Notes: generated by a model from the sequence alone, not told the origin. Counted from the stretch's first letter, positions 17,920 to 26,018 are shown. The stretch is DNA of 64,000 nucleotides from Clostridiaceae bacterium (GCA_902362725.1 CABIXM010000009.1:62001-126000); one strand, 5' to 3'. Numbers and translations: made by a program.

Positions 17920-19308
17920 ATGGAAAAGACAATGGACAAAATTGTATCTCTGGCAAAGGCAAGAGGCTTTGTATATCCGGGTTCTGAGATTTACGGCGGC
18001 CTGGCGAACACCTGGGATTACGGTAATCTGGGCGTGGAGCTGAAGAACAATGTGAAGCGCGCGTGGTGGCAGAAGTTCGTACAGGAGAATCCGTACAACG
18101 TAGGCGTGGACTGCGCTATCCTGATGAACCCGCAGACCTGGGTAGCCTCCGGACATCTGGGTGGCTTCTCCGATCCGCTGATGGACTGCAAGAGCTGTAA
18201 GGAGCGTTTCCGCGCTGATAAGCTCATCGAGGATTACATGGCTGATAATGGCATCGAGATCGAGGGCTCCGTGGACGCTTGGTCCCCGGAGGAGATGAAG
18301 GCTTATGTGGACGAGCACAATATCTGCTGCCCCTCCTGCGGAAAGCATGATTTCACCGATATCCGTCAGTTCAACCTGATGTTCAAGACCTTCCAGGGCG
18401 TAACCGAGGACGCGAAGAATACCGTATATCTCCGTCCGGAGACTGCGCAGGGTATCTTCGTAAACTTTAAGAATGTACAGAGAACCTCCAGAAAGAAGAT
18501 TCCGTTCGGTATCGGTCAGATCGGTAAGTCCTTCCGTAACGAGATTACGCCGGGTAACTTCACCTTCCGTACCAGAGAGTTTGAGCAGATGGAGCTGGAA
18601 TTCTTCTGCAAGCCGGGAACCGACCTGGAGTGGTTCGCTTACTGGAAGCAGTACTGCATCGACTGGCTGAAGTCCCTCGGCATGAAGGACGACGAGATGC
18701 GCGCCCGCGACCATTCTCCGGAGGAGCTGTGCTTCTACAGCAAGGCGACTACGGATCTTGAGTTCCTGTTCCCGTTTGGCTGGGGCGAGCTGTGGGGTAT
18801 TGCGGACAGAACCGATTATGACCTGACCCAGCATCAGAATGTGTCCGGACAGGATATGTCTTACTTTGACGATGAGTCCAAGGAGAAATACATCCCCTAC
18901 GTTATCGAGCCGTCTCTGGGCGCAGACCGTGTGGTTCTGGCGTTCCTGTGCGCTGCTTATGACGAGGAGGAGCTGGAGGGCGGCGACGTGCGTACCGTGC
19001 TTCATTTCCATCCGGCGCTGGCACCGGTGAAGATCGGCGTGCTGCCCCTGTCCAAGAAGCTGAACGAGGGCGCGGAGAAGATCTTCGCACAGCTTAGCAA
19101 GAAGTATAACTGCGAGTTTGATGACAGAGGTAATATCGGTAAGAGATACCGTCGTCAGGACGAGATCGGTACCCCGTTCTGCGTGACCTACGATTTCGAG
19201 TCCGAGACAGATGGCGCAGTGACCATCCGTGACCGTGACACCATGGAGCAGGTACGTGTGAAGATCGACGAGCTGGATGCGTACTTTGCTGATAAATTCA
19301 CATTCTAA
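17920..19308 (+). CDS. glyQS: Glycyl-tRNA synthetase, dimeric class II type
   Basis: Charges tRNA-Gly with glycine. Single-chain alpha2-type enzyme of 462 residues, distinct from the GlyQ/GlyS two-subunit form. Visible: N-terminal [13 protein letters not shown], a zinc-type cysteine set (CKSCKERF and [10 protein letters not shown]), motif 2 region [31 protein letters not shown], and motif 3 [13 protein letters not shown]. The C-terminal anticodon-binding domain includes [23 protein letters not shown] precedes the ATG. Confidence 0.97.
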   Translation: MEKTMDKIVSLAKARGFVYPGSEIYGGLANTWDYGNLGVELKNNVKRAWWQKFVQENPYNVGVDCAILMNPQTWVASGHLGGFSDPLMDCKSCKERFRADKLIEDYMADNGIEIEGSVDAWSPEEMKAYVDEHNICCPSCGKHDFTDIRQFNLMFKTFQGVTEDAKNTVYLRPETAQGIFVNFKNVQRTSRKKIPFGIGQIGKSFRNEITPGNFTFRTREFEQMELEFFCKPGTDLEWFAYWKQYCIDWLKSLGMKDDEMRARDHSPEELCFYSKATTDLEFLFPFGWGELWGIADRTDYDLTQHQNVSGQDMSYFDDESKEKYIPYVIEPSLGADRVVLAFLCAAYDEEELEGGDVRTVLHFHPALAPVKIGVLPLSKKLNEGAEKIFAQLSKKYNCEFDDRGNIGKRYRRQDEIGTPFCVTYDFESETDGAVTIRDRDTMEQVRVKIDELDAYFADKFTF

Positions 19309-19325
19309 TTTCATATAGGACGAAA

Positions 19326-19375
19326 CAGGAAAAATGCACCCTTGACTAACGTCAGCCAGAGGTGCATTTTTCCTG
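19326..19375 (+). terminator. Intrinsic terminator after glyQS
   Basis: CAGGAAAAATGCACC and GGTGCATTTTTCCTG form a 15-bp perfect stem; the T run lies within the right arm. An inner TGAC/GTCA pair extends it. Confidence 0.85.
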
Positions 19376-19532
19376 CTTCTGATTCTTACAGTGAGGTCAG
19401 ACTCACGGTTCCTTTTTCTGATAAGAACAATCCGCCGAATCCAAATATGTGGATTCCTGTGAGATAGTTAAAAAATAAACAAAAACAGTTCCGCAATTCG
19501 GGTAAAGTTTATGATAAATCCACGAAATAAGC

Positions 19533-19560
19533 TTGACAAATATTACGAGTGTGTTACACT
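19533..19560 (+). promoter_or_regulatory. ppdK promoter
   Basis: TTGACA (19533-19538), 16-base spacer, TACACT (19555-19560) preceded by TGT as an extended -10. About 115 bases of leader follow. Confidence 0.75.
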
Positions 19561-19568
19561 ATACATGT

Positions 19569-19611
19569 GCGCAGGGTTTGGTCGTTGACCACAGATCCCG
19601 CGCTATTTTTA
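19569..19611 (+). promoter_or_regulatory. Terminator-like hairpin in the ppdK leader
   Basis: GCGCAGGG pairs with CCCGCGC, with an inner TGGTC/GACCA stem, and the hairpin is followed by TATTTTTA. It starts within 10 bases of the expected transcription start, so it may act as an attenuator or as a 5' stabilising stem. Confidence 0.45.
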
Positions 19612-19675
19612 TGCATTGGGAGAGAACGCATAGATAGCCGGGATTAAACATAATTAACAGGAGGAAAACAGGGCA

Positions 19676-22300
19676 ATGGCAAAATGGGTTTATTTATTCA
19701 AAGAAGGTAATGCGCAGATGCGTAATCTTCTGGGTGGAAAGGGAGCAAATCTGGCAGAGATGACAGGCCTGGGACTCCCCGTACCGCAGGGCTTCACAAT
19801 CACGACAGAAGCCTGCACCCAGTACTACGAGGACGGACAGGAAATCAACGATGAGATCATGGGACAGATCAACGAGTATATCGGCAAGATGGAAGAGATC
19901 ACCGGCAAGAAGTTCGGTGACGCGGAGAATCCGCTGCTGGTGTCCGTTCGTTCCGGCGCTCGTGCATCCATGCCGGGTATGATGGACACCATTCTGAACC
20001 TGGGTCTGAACGAGACCGTAGTAAACGCAATCGCAGAGAAATCCGGCAATCCCCGCTGGGCATGGGACTGCTATCGGAGATTTATTCAGATGTACTCTGA
20101 CGTTGTAATGGAAGTAGGAAAGAAGTACTTCGAAGAACTGATTGACGCTATGAAGGAGAAGAAGGGCGTTAAGCAGGACGTAGAGCTGACAGCAGAAGAC
20201 CTGAAGGAGCTGGCAAACCAGTTCAAGGCAGAATATAAAGAGAAGATCGGCGCAGACTTCCCGGATGATCCGAAGGAGCAGCTGATGGGAGCAATCAAGG
20301 CTGTATTCCGTTCCTGGGACAACCCCCGTGCGAACGTATACCGTCGTGACAACGATATCCCCTATTCCTGGGGAACGGCAGTCAACGTACAGTCCATGGC
20401 ATTCGGTAACATGGGCGACGACTGCGGTACCGGCGTAGCCTTCACCCGTGACCCGGCTACCGGTGAGAAGGGACTGTTCGGTGAGTTCCTGACCAATGCA
20501 CAGGGCGAGGACGTAGTAGCAGGCGTTCGTACTCCGATGCACATCTCTGAGATGGGCGAGAAGTTCCCGGAGGCATTTGAGGAGTTCAATAAGGTTTGCA
20601 AGATCCTGGAGGATCATTACAGAGATATGCAGGATATGGAGTTTACCGTAGAGCACGGCAAGCTGTACATGCTGCAGACACGTAACGGTAAGAGAACCGC
20701 ACAGGCAGCTCTGAAAATTGCCTGCGACCTGGTAGACGAGGGTATGCGTACAGAGGAAGAGGCTGTAGCTATGATCGACCCGCGTAACCTGGATACTCTG
20801 CTTCATCCGCAGTTCGACGCTGCAGCGCTGAAGGCAGCTACACCGGCCGGCAAGGGTCTGGGAGCTTCTCCGGGAGCAGCATGCGGACGCATCGTATTTA
20901 CCGCAGAGGATGCTGAAAAATGGGATGAGAGAGGCGAGAAGGTTGTTCTGGTTCGTCTGGAGACCTCTCCGGAGGATATCACAGGAATGAAGGTCGCACA
21001 GGGTATCCTGACCGTTCGTGGCGGTATGACCTCCCATGCAGCAGTTGTTGCCCGTGGAATGGGAACCTGCTGTGTATCCGGCTGTGGCGATATCGCTATG
21101 GACGAGGCGAATAAGAAGTTTACACTGGCTGGTAAGGAGTACCATGAGGGAGACTGGATTTCCATCGACGGTACTACAGGTAATATCTACGATGGACAGA
21201 TCCCGACCGCGGACGCAAAGATCGCAGGCGAGTTCGGCCGCGTTATGGCATGGGCTGACAAGTTCAGAACCCTGAAGGTTCGTACTAATGCGGATACACC
21301 GGCGGATGCGAAGAAAGCACGCGAGCTGGGCGCTGAGGGTATCGGTCTGTGCCGTACCGAGCATATGTTCTTCGAGGAAGACAGAATCGCTGCATTCCGT
21401 GAGATGATTTGCTCCGATACCGCAGAAGAGAGAGAAGCAGCACTGGAGAAGATCCTGCCCTATCAGCAGGGAGACTTCGAGAAGCTGTACGAGGCTCTGG
21501 AGGGCTGCCCGGTTACCATCCGTTTCCTGGATCCGCCCCTTCATGAGTTTGTTCCGACTGAGGAAGCTGACATCGAGAAGCTGGCAGAGGCACAGGGCAA
21601 GTCTGTAGAGACTATTAAGAACATCATTGCATCCCTGCATGAGTTCAACCCGATGATGGGCCACAGAGGCTGCCGTCTGGCTGTTACCTATCCGGAGATC
21701 GCGAAGATGCAGACCAGAGCTGTCATCCGCGCGGCTATCAATGTAAAGAAGGCACACGCTGACTGGAATGTAAAACCGGAAATCATGATTCCGCTGGTAT
21801 GTGAGGAGAAAGAGCTGAGGTTTGTAAAGAAGGTAGTAGTAGAGACTGCAGACGCTGAGATCGCGGCAGCAGGCATCGACCTGAAGTATGAGGTAGGTAC
21901 CATGATCGAGATCCCGAGAGCAGCCTTGACCGCAGACGCTATCGCGAAGGATGCGGACTTCTTCTGCTTCGGTACCAACGACCTGACTCAGATGACCTAC
22001 GGCTTCTCCCGTGACGACGCAGGCAAGTTCCTGAACGCGTACTACGACAAAAAGATCCTGGAGAACGACCCGTTCGCGAAGCTGGATCAGACAGGCGTAG
22101 GCAAGCTCATGGAGCTGGCTATCAAGCTTGGCAAGCCGGTAAATCCGAACCTGCATGTAGGTATCTGCGGCGAGCATGGCGGAGATCCGTCTTCCGTAGA
22201 GTTCTGCCATAAGATTGGCCTGGACTATGTATCCTGCTCCCCGTTCCGTGTACCGATTGCAAGACTGGCAGCAGCACAGGCAGCGATCGCAAATAAGTAG
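19676..22300 (+). CDS. ppdK: Pyruvate, phosphate dikinase
   Basis: Interconverts pyruvate, ATP and phosphate with PEP, AMP and pyrophosphate; in anaerobes it often replaces or opposes pyruvate kinase. 874 residues, normal. N-terminal ATP-grasp domain opening YLFKEGNAQMRNLLGGKGAN; swivelling phosphohistidine domain with His about 454 in GGMTSHAAVVARGMG; C-terminal PEP-binding barrel with GLCRTEHMF, GTNDLTQMTYGFSRDD and the cysteine in GICGEHGGDP. Codon bias matches highly expressed genes. GGAGGA lies before the ATG. Confidence 0.98.
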   Translation: MAKWVYLFKEGNAQMRNLLGGKGANLAEMTGLGLPVPQGFTITTEACTQYYEDGQEINDEIMGQINEYIGKMEEITGKKFGDAENPLLVSVRSGARASMPGMMDTILNLGLNETVVNAIAEKSGNPRWAWDCYRRFIQMYSDVVMEVGKKYFEELIDAMKEKKGVKQDVELTAEDLKELANQFKAEYKEKIGADFPDDPKEQLMGAIKAVFRSWDNPRANVYRRDNDIPYSWGTAVNVQSMAFGNMGDDCGTGVAFTRDPATGEKGLFGEFLTNAQGEDVVAGVRTPMHISEMGEKFPEAFEEFNKVCKILEDHYRDMQDMEFTVEHGKLYMLQTRNGKRTAQAALKIACDLVDEGMRTEEEAVAMIDPRNLDTLLHPQFDAAALKAATPAGKGLGASPGAACGRIVFTAEDAEKWDERGEKVVLVRLETSPEDITGMKVAQGILTVRGGMTSHAAVVARGMGTCCVSGCGDIAMDEANKKFTLAGKEYHEGDWISIDGTTGNIYDGQIPTADAKIAGEFGRVMAWADKFRTLKVRTNADTPADAKKARELGAEGIGLCRTEHMFFEEDRIAAFREMICSDTAEEREAALEKILPYQQGDFEKLYEALEGCPVTIRFLDPPLHEFVPTEEADIEKLAEAQGKSVETIKNIIASLHEFNPMMGHRGCRLAVTYPEIAKMQTRAVIRAAINVKKAHADWNVKPEIMIPLVCEEKELRFVKKVVVETADAEIAAAGIDLKYEVGTMIEIPRAALTADAIAKDADFFCFGTNDLTQMTYGFSRDDAGKFLNAYYDKKILENDPFAKLDQTGVGKLMELAIKLGKPVNPNLHVGICGEHGGDPSSVEFCHKIGLDYVSCSPFRVPIARLAAAQAAIANK

Positions 22301-22442
22301 GAGTTCTCTTTCCTTTGAATTGCCGCTTAGTTTCGAGCAGGCAGCAGCCTATCGAAAGGCTAACGGACAGTATGTAAGGAAAAATTAGTGGAGAGATACC
22401 ACTGTAAGGGTATTCATAGACCTTGATTAACAGTTAAATACG

Positions 22443-22481
22443 ATAAGCGTATCATTAGAAATAGTGGTACGCTTATTTTTT
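22443..22481 (+). terminator. Intrinsic terminator downstream of ppdK
   Basis: ATAAGCGTATCA and TGGTACGCTTAT form a 12-bp stem with one wobble, followed by six T. The 140 bases between ppdK and this hairpin hold no recognisable gene. Confidence 0.88.
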
Positions 22482-22518
22482 ACCCCAGAGAAGCATCGGA
22501 AATATCGCATATTTCTAT

Positions 22519-22610
22519 TATAGTAAACTGCCCACTTGTTTATTTTTAAGTGGGCAGTTTACTATTGATTTTCTATATGGAAATTGCATACAATATAGTA
22601 AAGTACCCAA
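22519..22610 (+). promoter_or_regulatory. Promoter and triple operator of the abiE module
   Basis: A near-perfect inverted repeat (TAGTAAACTGCCCACTT at 22521 and its inverse ending 22565) is followed by a promoter, TTGATT (22565-22570), 18 bases, TACAAT (22589-22594), and by a third, direct copy of the half-site, TAGTAAAGTACCCA (from 22597). AbiEi antitoxins are known to repress their own promoter through inverted repeats, so this is a likely operator. Confidence 0.65.
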
Positions 22611-22649
22611 CCAATAAAAAAATTGAGGCAATTAAATAGAGGTGGACAA

Positions 22650-23258
22650 ATGCTTCGTGAAAATGATATTAAAAATGTGAGAAAGCTGTTCAATCGGCAT
22701 CACTATGTAATGACTACTGCCGAGCTTCTTGAAGCTAAGCTATACTATGCAGACATTAAACAACTTTTAGATGAGGGTTTTATTGAAAGAATAAGACGAG
22801 GTTATTATCACTGGATTGAAAACTGCGAAGCCAAAGAAATAGTTATCATTAATAGATTGTTTCCCGATGCTGTTCTTTGTATGGAAACTGCTCTATTCTA
22901 TTATGAATACAGCGATAGAAACCCCGCTGAGTGGAATTTTGCCATAGACAGGAATGCTTCAAAATTACGAACCAATATAGAGTATCCATTCATTAAAGTA
23001 TATCGCCTTGAGTCCGATTTGGTTACGATTGGTGAAACAACAGGTGAGATTGATTTTACAAAAGTGCGAATTTATGACCGTGACCGAACAATTTGCGATG
23101 TCCTGAAAAATATGAGTAAAATGGATAAAGAAATTTTCAATAAAGCAATACAAGGGTATGTTAATGACCCGAAAAAGAATATACCAAACCTTATGATGTA
23201 TGCCAAAAAACTGCGTGTGCAGAAAAAGGTTAAAGAATTGATTGGAGTGTGGTTGTAA
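22650..23258 (+). CDS. abiEi: AbiEi antitoxin / transcriptional regulator (type IV toxin-antitoxin)
   Basis: Antitoxin of 202 residues of the AbiE family. The N-terminus is a winged helix (VRKLFNRHHYVMTTAELLEA to ERIRRGYYHW), which binds operator DNA; the C-terminal AbiEi domain follows (DRDRTICDVLKNMSKMD and YAKKLRVQKKVKELIGV). The ATG at 22650 is chosen because AGAGGTGG lies just before it. Its stop overlaps the start of the toxin frame as TAATG, the usual coupling. Base composition is more A/T-rich than the flanking core genes, suggesting transfer. Confidence 0.87.
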   Translation: MLRENDIKNVRKLFNRHHYVMTTAELLEAKLYYADIKQLLDEGFIERIRRGYYHWIENCEAKEIVIINRLFPDAVLCMETALFYYEYSDRNPAEWNFAIDRNASKLRTNIEYPFIKVYRLESDLVTIGETTGEIDFTKVRIYDRDRTICDVLKNMSKMDKEIFNKAIQGYVNDPKKNIPNLMMYAKKLRVQKKVKELIGVWL

Positions 23259-23527
23259 TGGCAGATATTGCAGCTTCCGTTCTGGCAAAGCTGAGAAATA
23301 AAGCAAAAGCTTCCGGTATCAGCTATCAGCAATGCTTGCAGCTTTTTGTGCAGGAAGAATTTTTGAGAAAGCTATCAAAATCTGGGTGTGAGGATACGCT
23401 AATACTCAAAGGTGGATTGTTCATTATTACGGAAATCCAGACTTTTCTTGAGCCTGTGTTTGATGCGATAGTGAATGAGAAAGAGTGGCAAAACATATGG
23501 GACACTAAAGTAAAGGGATGGAGGTGA
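23258..23527 (+). pseudogene. AbiEii nucleotidyltransferase toxin with internal deletion
   Basis: An 89-residue remnant of an AbiEii toxin (DUF1814), normally about 280-300 residues. The first 51 residues, ending TLILKGGLFI, match the toxin N-terminus; the next residues, QTFLEPVFDAIVNEKEW, match its extreme C-terminus. The central part, with the nucleotidyltransferase motif that follows the KGG sequence and carries the paired aspartates, is missing. The join keeps the reading frame. The product cannot be an active toxin. Start overlaps the abiEi stop. Confidence 0.75.
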
Positions 23528-23707
23528 GGATAGCGGAAAAGATACATTAACCCAGCAGGAGCAGGCGAAGGAAAGCGCTTCTTCGGAGGCGCTTTTCGTG
23601 TTATAAAGTCCCCGTAAGGGGCTGGTAGTATCGGGTCCTGGGTAATTCCATTGCCCTGCCATGCGCGGAGTATGTGATGGCGGGGATTTGTGAGGCCGAA
23701 AAATGAC
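23528..23707. other. Remnant with no intact gene
   Basis: No credible gene. It contains a strong hairpin (GAAAGCGC about 23571 with GCGCTTTTC about 23592, loop TTCG). On the plus strand a frame reads EDSGKDTLTQQEQAKES and ends TAA at about 23606, resembling the hydrophilic tail of a conjugative-element protein, but the match is from memory and weak. Probably debris of a mobile element. Confidence 0.3.
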
Positions 23708-23736
23708 TTGCTATTGTGCGGACATTTGCGTATAAT
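23708..23736 (+). promoter_or_regulatory. relB promoter
   Basis: TTGCTA (23708-23713), 17-base spacer, perfect TATAAT (23731-23736), about 43 bases before the relB start. Confidence 0.65.
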
Positions 23737-23778
23737 AAGGGTAGAAGAAAATGCAGCATAAGAAAGGAGACATTCTAT

Positions 23779-24087
23779 ATGGCAGCAAAATCAGCGAATT
23801 TATATGCGAGAATAGAACCGGATGTGAAAGAGCAGGCGGAAAGCATTTTATCTACCCTTGGAATTCCGGCTTCTAATGCAATCAATATGTTTTATAAACA
23901 GATTATCTTACAGAGAGGACTTCCGTTTGAAGTAAAAATTCCATCTGCAAGACCAGCTGATATCAGCACATTATCGGAAGCAGAGTTCCATGAAGAATTG
24001 GAAAAGGGATATGCAGATGTGCAGGCGGGACGCACCAAAAATGTAAAAGAGGTATTTGATGCGATACGTAAGGATTATGGCTTATGA
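23779..24087 (+). CDS. relB: RelB/DinJ family antitoxin
   Basis: Antitoxin of 102 residues. The ribbon-helix-helix DNA-binding part is NLYARIEPDVKEQAESILST followed by LGIPASNAINMFYKQI, the RelB/DinJ signature. The C-terminal half, which would wrap the toxin, is acidic and ends IRKDYGL. The ATG at 23779 follows AAAGGAGACATTCTAT. The toxin gene behind it is broken, so this antitoxin is effectively an orphan. Confidence 0.88.
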   Translation: MAAKSANLYARIEPDVKEQAESILSTLGIPASNAINMFYKQIILQRGLPFEVKIPSARPADISTLSEAEFHEELEKGYADVQAGRTKNVKEVFDAIRKDYGL

Positions 24088-24171
24088 TATAGGAAAACAG
24101 TTGAGATTCTGCGTGTGATGTATGGCGGACGCAACATTGATAAGCAAATAAATCTTTACACAAAGCAATAA
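24077..24171 (+). pseudogene. RelE/ParE toxin remnant
   Basis: An ATG at 24077 inside the relB 3' end opens a frame that reads MAYDIGKQ and soon stops. From about 24103 another frame reads EILRVMYGGRNIDKQINLY and stops at 24171; this is the characteristic last strand of RelE/ParE toxins (I-L-R-V-M-Y-G-G-R-x-I-x-x-Q). About 80 internal residues are gone. The toxin is dead. Confidence 0.68.
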
Positions 24172-24180
24172 AAACCAGTA

Positions 24181-24224
24181 AAGAGTGCATGGAAAGAAAA
24201 ATCTTTTCAGGCACTCTTTTTTTT
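24181..24224 (+). terminator. Terminator after the relB module
   Basis: AAGAGTGCATGGAAAGA pairs with TCTTTTCAGGCACTCTT, then eight T. It directly abuts the promoter at 24223. Confidence 0.88.
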
Positions 24225-24251
24225 GACATTTTCAGTACGAATTCGTATTAT
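24223..24251 (+). promoter_or_regulatory. Outside promoter reading into the invertible segment
   Basis: TTGACA (24223-24228), exactly 17 bases, TATTAT (24246-24251). It lies just outside the left inverted repeat and points into the segment. In the orientation present here it reads antisense to the recombinase; after inversion it would read the recombinase in sense. Confidence 0.75.
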
Positions 24252-24267
24252 TTAATAGGAAAAAATA

Positions 24268-24292
24268 TCTTAGATTATTTCAATCCAGGAAA
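24268..24292 (+). repeat. Left inverted repeat of the invertible segment
   Basis: 25 bases (TCTTAGATTATTTCAATCCA and five more) that are the exact reverse complement of 25681-25705. Each copy contains a short dyad, TTAGATT-N5-AATCCAG, like the core site of a tyrosine recombinase. Bases just outside and inside the 25 do not match. Confidence 0.93.
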
Positions 24293-24321
24293 GCAGTCCC
24301 GTTTTCCCCTTGAAATACCGG

Positions 24322-25503
24322 TCATCCGCTCGCTCCCTGACGAGATTCTTGACGGCTTGACGCTTCTGAAACCAGGCCGGAATTCCCAGGCGGATTCTTA
24401 GAAACGATGTCCGTAAACGACACCGCTTCAATTTGCTCCTGCTTGAATTTACGCGACAGATGTACATACCGATCTACCGTAATTCTAATGGAAGAATGGC
24501 CCAACATCTCGCTAAGTGCCGGAATATTAATATTGGATTCTACACAGCGGGTCGCGAAGGTATGGCGGAGTGCATGAAAGTGAATATCCCGGATTCCGGT
24601 ATCTTTTAGAATCCGTTTAAATCGGTTTGCAATCGTGCGCGGTTCCACCGGTTTTTCTGTTCCGGACAGTAGATAAGTTGACGGTGGATAAATTCGGCTA
24701 AGATTCTGAAGCTGTTGGAAAATAGCAGGATGCATAGGGATTTCTCGTTCCCGTTTATTCTTCGGCAAGCCAAGCTGCAGACGGGTCATCGGTTGTTTCG
24801 GGGCTGCGTGCGGAACCTGAATTCTCTGTAGGGTATGGCGAATATGGAGAATCTGCTGTTCTACACAGATATCTTCCCAGCGAAGCGCACACAACTCACC
24901 AATTCGTATGCCGCTATGGAGTGTTAGTAGTATTCCGACGGCGGATAAATCTGAACGTACACAAAGCGCCTCTGTCAATCTGGCAGCCTCCTGTTCTGAA
25001 AGCGTAACCAATCTGGTATTCTTCGGGTTCTCGGTCGGAGTTTTACAGAGAATCGGAACACATTTCAGGCTGTGCTTCAGACAGCCGATAATGACCGTAT
25101 TTATAGTTCTGAGTGAACTGCCGGACAGAGTTTCTTCCAGATGGAAAATAAGTGCATCATAACATTCCTGCGTAATACCTGCCGCAGCTACAGCTTCCCA
25201 CTCCGGTAAAATATATTTTTTCAGACAATTCACATATTTATTATAAGTGGCTGGTTTCCATTTCTTCTGAAAAGCTTCCAGCCATTCCTTTGAGGCTTCG
25301 GAAAAAGAGAGACTGCTCATGGGCGTGATTTTAATCGAAGCAGACAGGGCGCTTTCGTAGTTGGTTTTTGCCCGCGCTACTTCCCGGTAAGTGGAGGCAT
25401 ATAGATATTTATACCGGGATTTTCCACCCGGTTTACGTGCAAGCAGCACACGTGCCTCCCAACGGCCGTCTTTACGTTTATAGATATTTGGTCCGGTTCG
25501 CAT
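24322..25503 (-). CDS. Tyrosine recombinase inside the inverted repeats
   Basis: Site-specific recombinase of 393 residues. An N-terminal AP2-like arm-binding domain (MRTGPNIYKRKDGRWEARVL) is followed by a SAM-like core-binding domain about 65-150 and the catalytic domain. All key residues are present: Arg200 (HSGIRIGEL), His310 and Arg313 (FHALRHTFATRC), His336 (MLGHSS) and the nucleophile Tyr346 (VDRYVHLS). A good AGGAGG lies before ATG 25503. The gene and an outward promoter are framed by 25-bp inverted repeats, so the likely job is inverting this segment, as Hin does with a serine recombinase. An ordinary element integrase is the alternative, but no direct repeats or other element genes were seen. 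Confidence 0.93.
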   Translation of the reverse strand: MRTGPNIYKRKDGRWEARVLLARKPGGKSRYKYLYASTYREVARAKTNYESALSASIKITPMSSLSFSEASKEWLEAFQKKWKPATYNKYVNCLKKYILPEWEAVAAAGITQECYDALIFHLEETLSGSSLRTINTVIIGCLKHSLKCVPILCKTPTENPKNTRLVTLSEQEAARLTEALCVRSDLSAVGILLTLHSGIRIGELCALRWEDICVEQQILHIRHTLQRIQVPHAAPKQPMTRLQLGLPKNKREREIPMHPAIFQQLQNLSRIYPPSTYLLSGTEKPVEPRTIANRFKRILKDTGIRDIHFHALRHTFATRCVESNINIPALSEMLGHSSIRITVDRYVHLSRKFKQEQIEAVSFTDIVSKNPPGNSGLVSEASSRQESRQGASG

Positions 25504-25637
25504 AAAGTATTCCTCCTAATATAATAGTTGCCTATTTTTCTGACGGCGGAAAAACAAGCAAATTAGCACTTTTGTATGTCTTTACCAGAAAAACCAACCA
25601 AAAGCCAAGGTAAAACTAACAAAAATGCCGAAAAAGA

Positions 25638-25666
25638 TTGACAAAATTGTGAACAACAGGTAATAT
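25638..25666 (+). promoter_or_regulatory. Invertible promoter reading toward the cobalamin operon
   Basis: TTGACA (25638-25643), 17 bases, TAATAT (25661-25666), placed 15 bases inside the right inverted repeat and pointing out of the segment. A transcript starting near 25673 would cross the repeat and enter the riboswitch. In the flipped state it would face left, away from the operon. Confidence 0.72.
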
Positions 25667-25680
25667 AACCACTGTAGAGT

Positions 25681-25705
25681 TTTCCTGGATTGAAATAATC
25701 TAAGA
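25681..25705 (+). repeat. Right inverted repeat of the invertible segment
   Basis: TTTCCTGGATTGAAATAATC and five more bases, the exact reverse complement of 24268-24292. It falls in the 5' leader between the promoter and the riboswitch. The segment enclosed is 1,388 bases. Confidence 0.93.
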
Positions 25706-25771
25706 AAGCTACACGGCTATATTTATATATTTTTATTATGGCCGATAAAAACCAAATAATACAGTCATTCA

Positions 25772-25935
25772 GCAAATGAGCGGAGACGCAGTGACAAAAG
25801 CGGCTCCCGGAATACGGTTAGAATCCGTGACAGTTAATCCCTGCTGTGTGGAGATACGAAAGCCGCAAGAACCATTGGGAAACCGAGAAGGGCGGCCGGT
25901 AGGCTGGAAGCTCCGAGTCAGAATACGGCATTTGC
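25772..25935 (+). ncRNA. Cobalamin riboswitch aptamer
   Basis: Conserved cobalamin-riboswitch segments appear in order: GGAATACGGTTAGAATCCG (25809), GTGACAG and CTGCTGTG, then CATTGGGAAACCGAGAAGG (about 25873) and the closing GAGTCAGAATAC (25915). The outer P1 stem is GCAAATG (25772-25778) with CATTTGC (25929-25935). The class normally turns genes off when B12 is plentiful. It controls the corrinoid transport operon that begins at 26243. Confidence 0.9.
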
Positions 25936-25947
25936 GAGAAATACCTT

Positions 25948-25979
25948 GATTTCCAAAAGGCATATTGGAGATTTTTTTT
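25948..25979 (+). terminator. Riboswitch expression-platform terminator
   Basis: GATTTCCAA (25948-25956) pairs with TTGGAGATT (25965-25973), loop of eight, followed by T8 overall. It lies 13 bases after the aptamer, as expected for transcription control. Confidence 0.78.
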
Positions 25980-26018
25980 GGTGGGATGGAAAGAAAAAGA
26001 TAAAATAGAATATGGTGT

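Noticed and set aside
17232..17920. T-box leader for glyQS
   Set aside because: The upstream space is filled by a lipoprotein gene with its own promoter; no T-box sequence or antiterminator was seen.
17887..19314. A 475-codon minus-strand frame opposite glyQS
   Set aside because: Shadow of the glyQS codon pattern; no start signals and no recognisable domains.
19694..22210. An 838-codon open frame on the minus strand opposite ppdK
   Set aside because: It mirrors the strongly biased codons of ppdK, has no ribosome site and gives a cysteine-, leucine- and histidine-rich product with no family. Similar antisense frames lie opposite pgk, glyQS, ptsI and the 1,347-residue gene.
23399..23662. Minus-strand 87-codon frame reading MAGQWNYPGPDTTSPLRGLY
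   Set aside because: It covers the abiEii remnant and a hairpin, lacks a ribosome site and is probably mobile-element debris read by chance.
24268..25705. An integrated mobile element with attachment sites
   Set aside because: The flanking repeats are inverted, not direct, and no other element genes lie inside, so inversion fits better than integration and excision.
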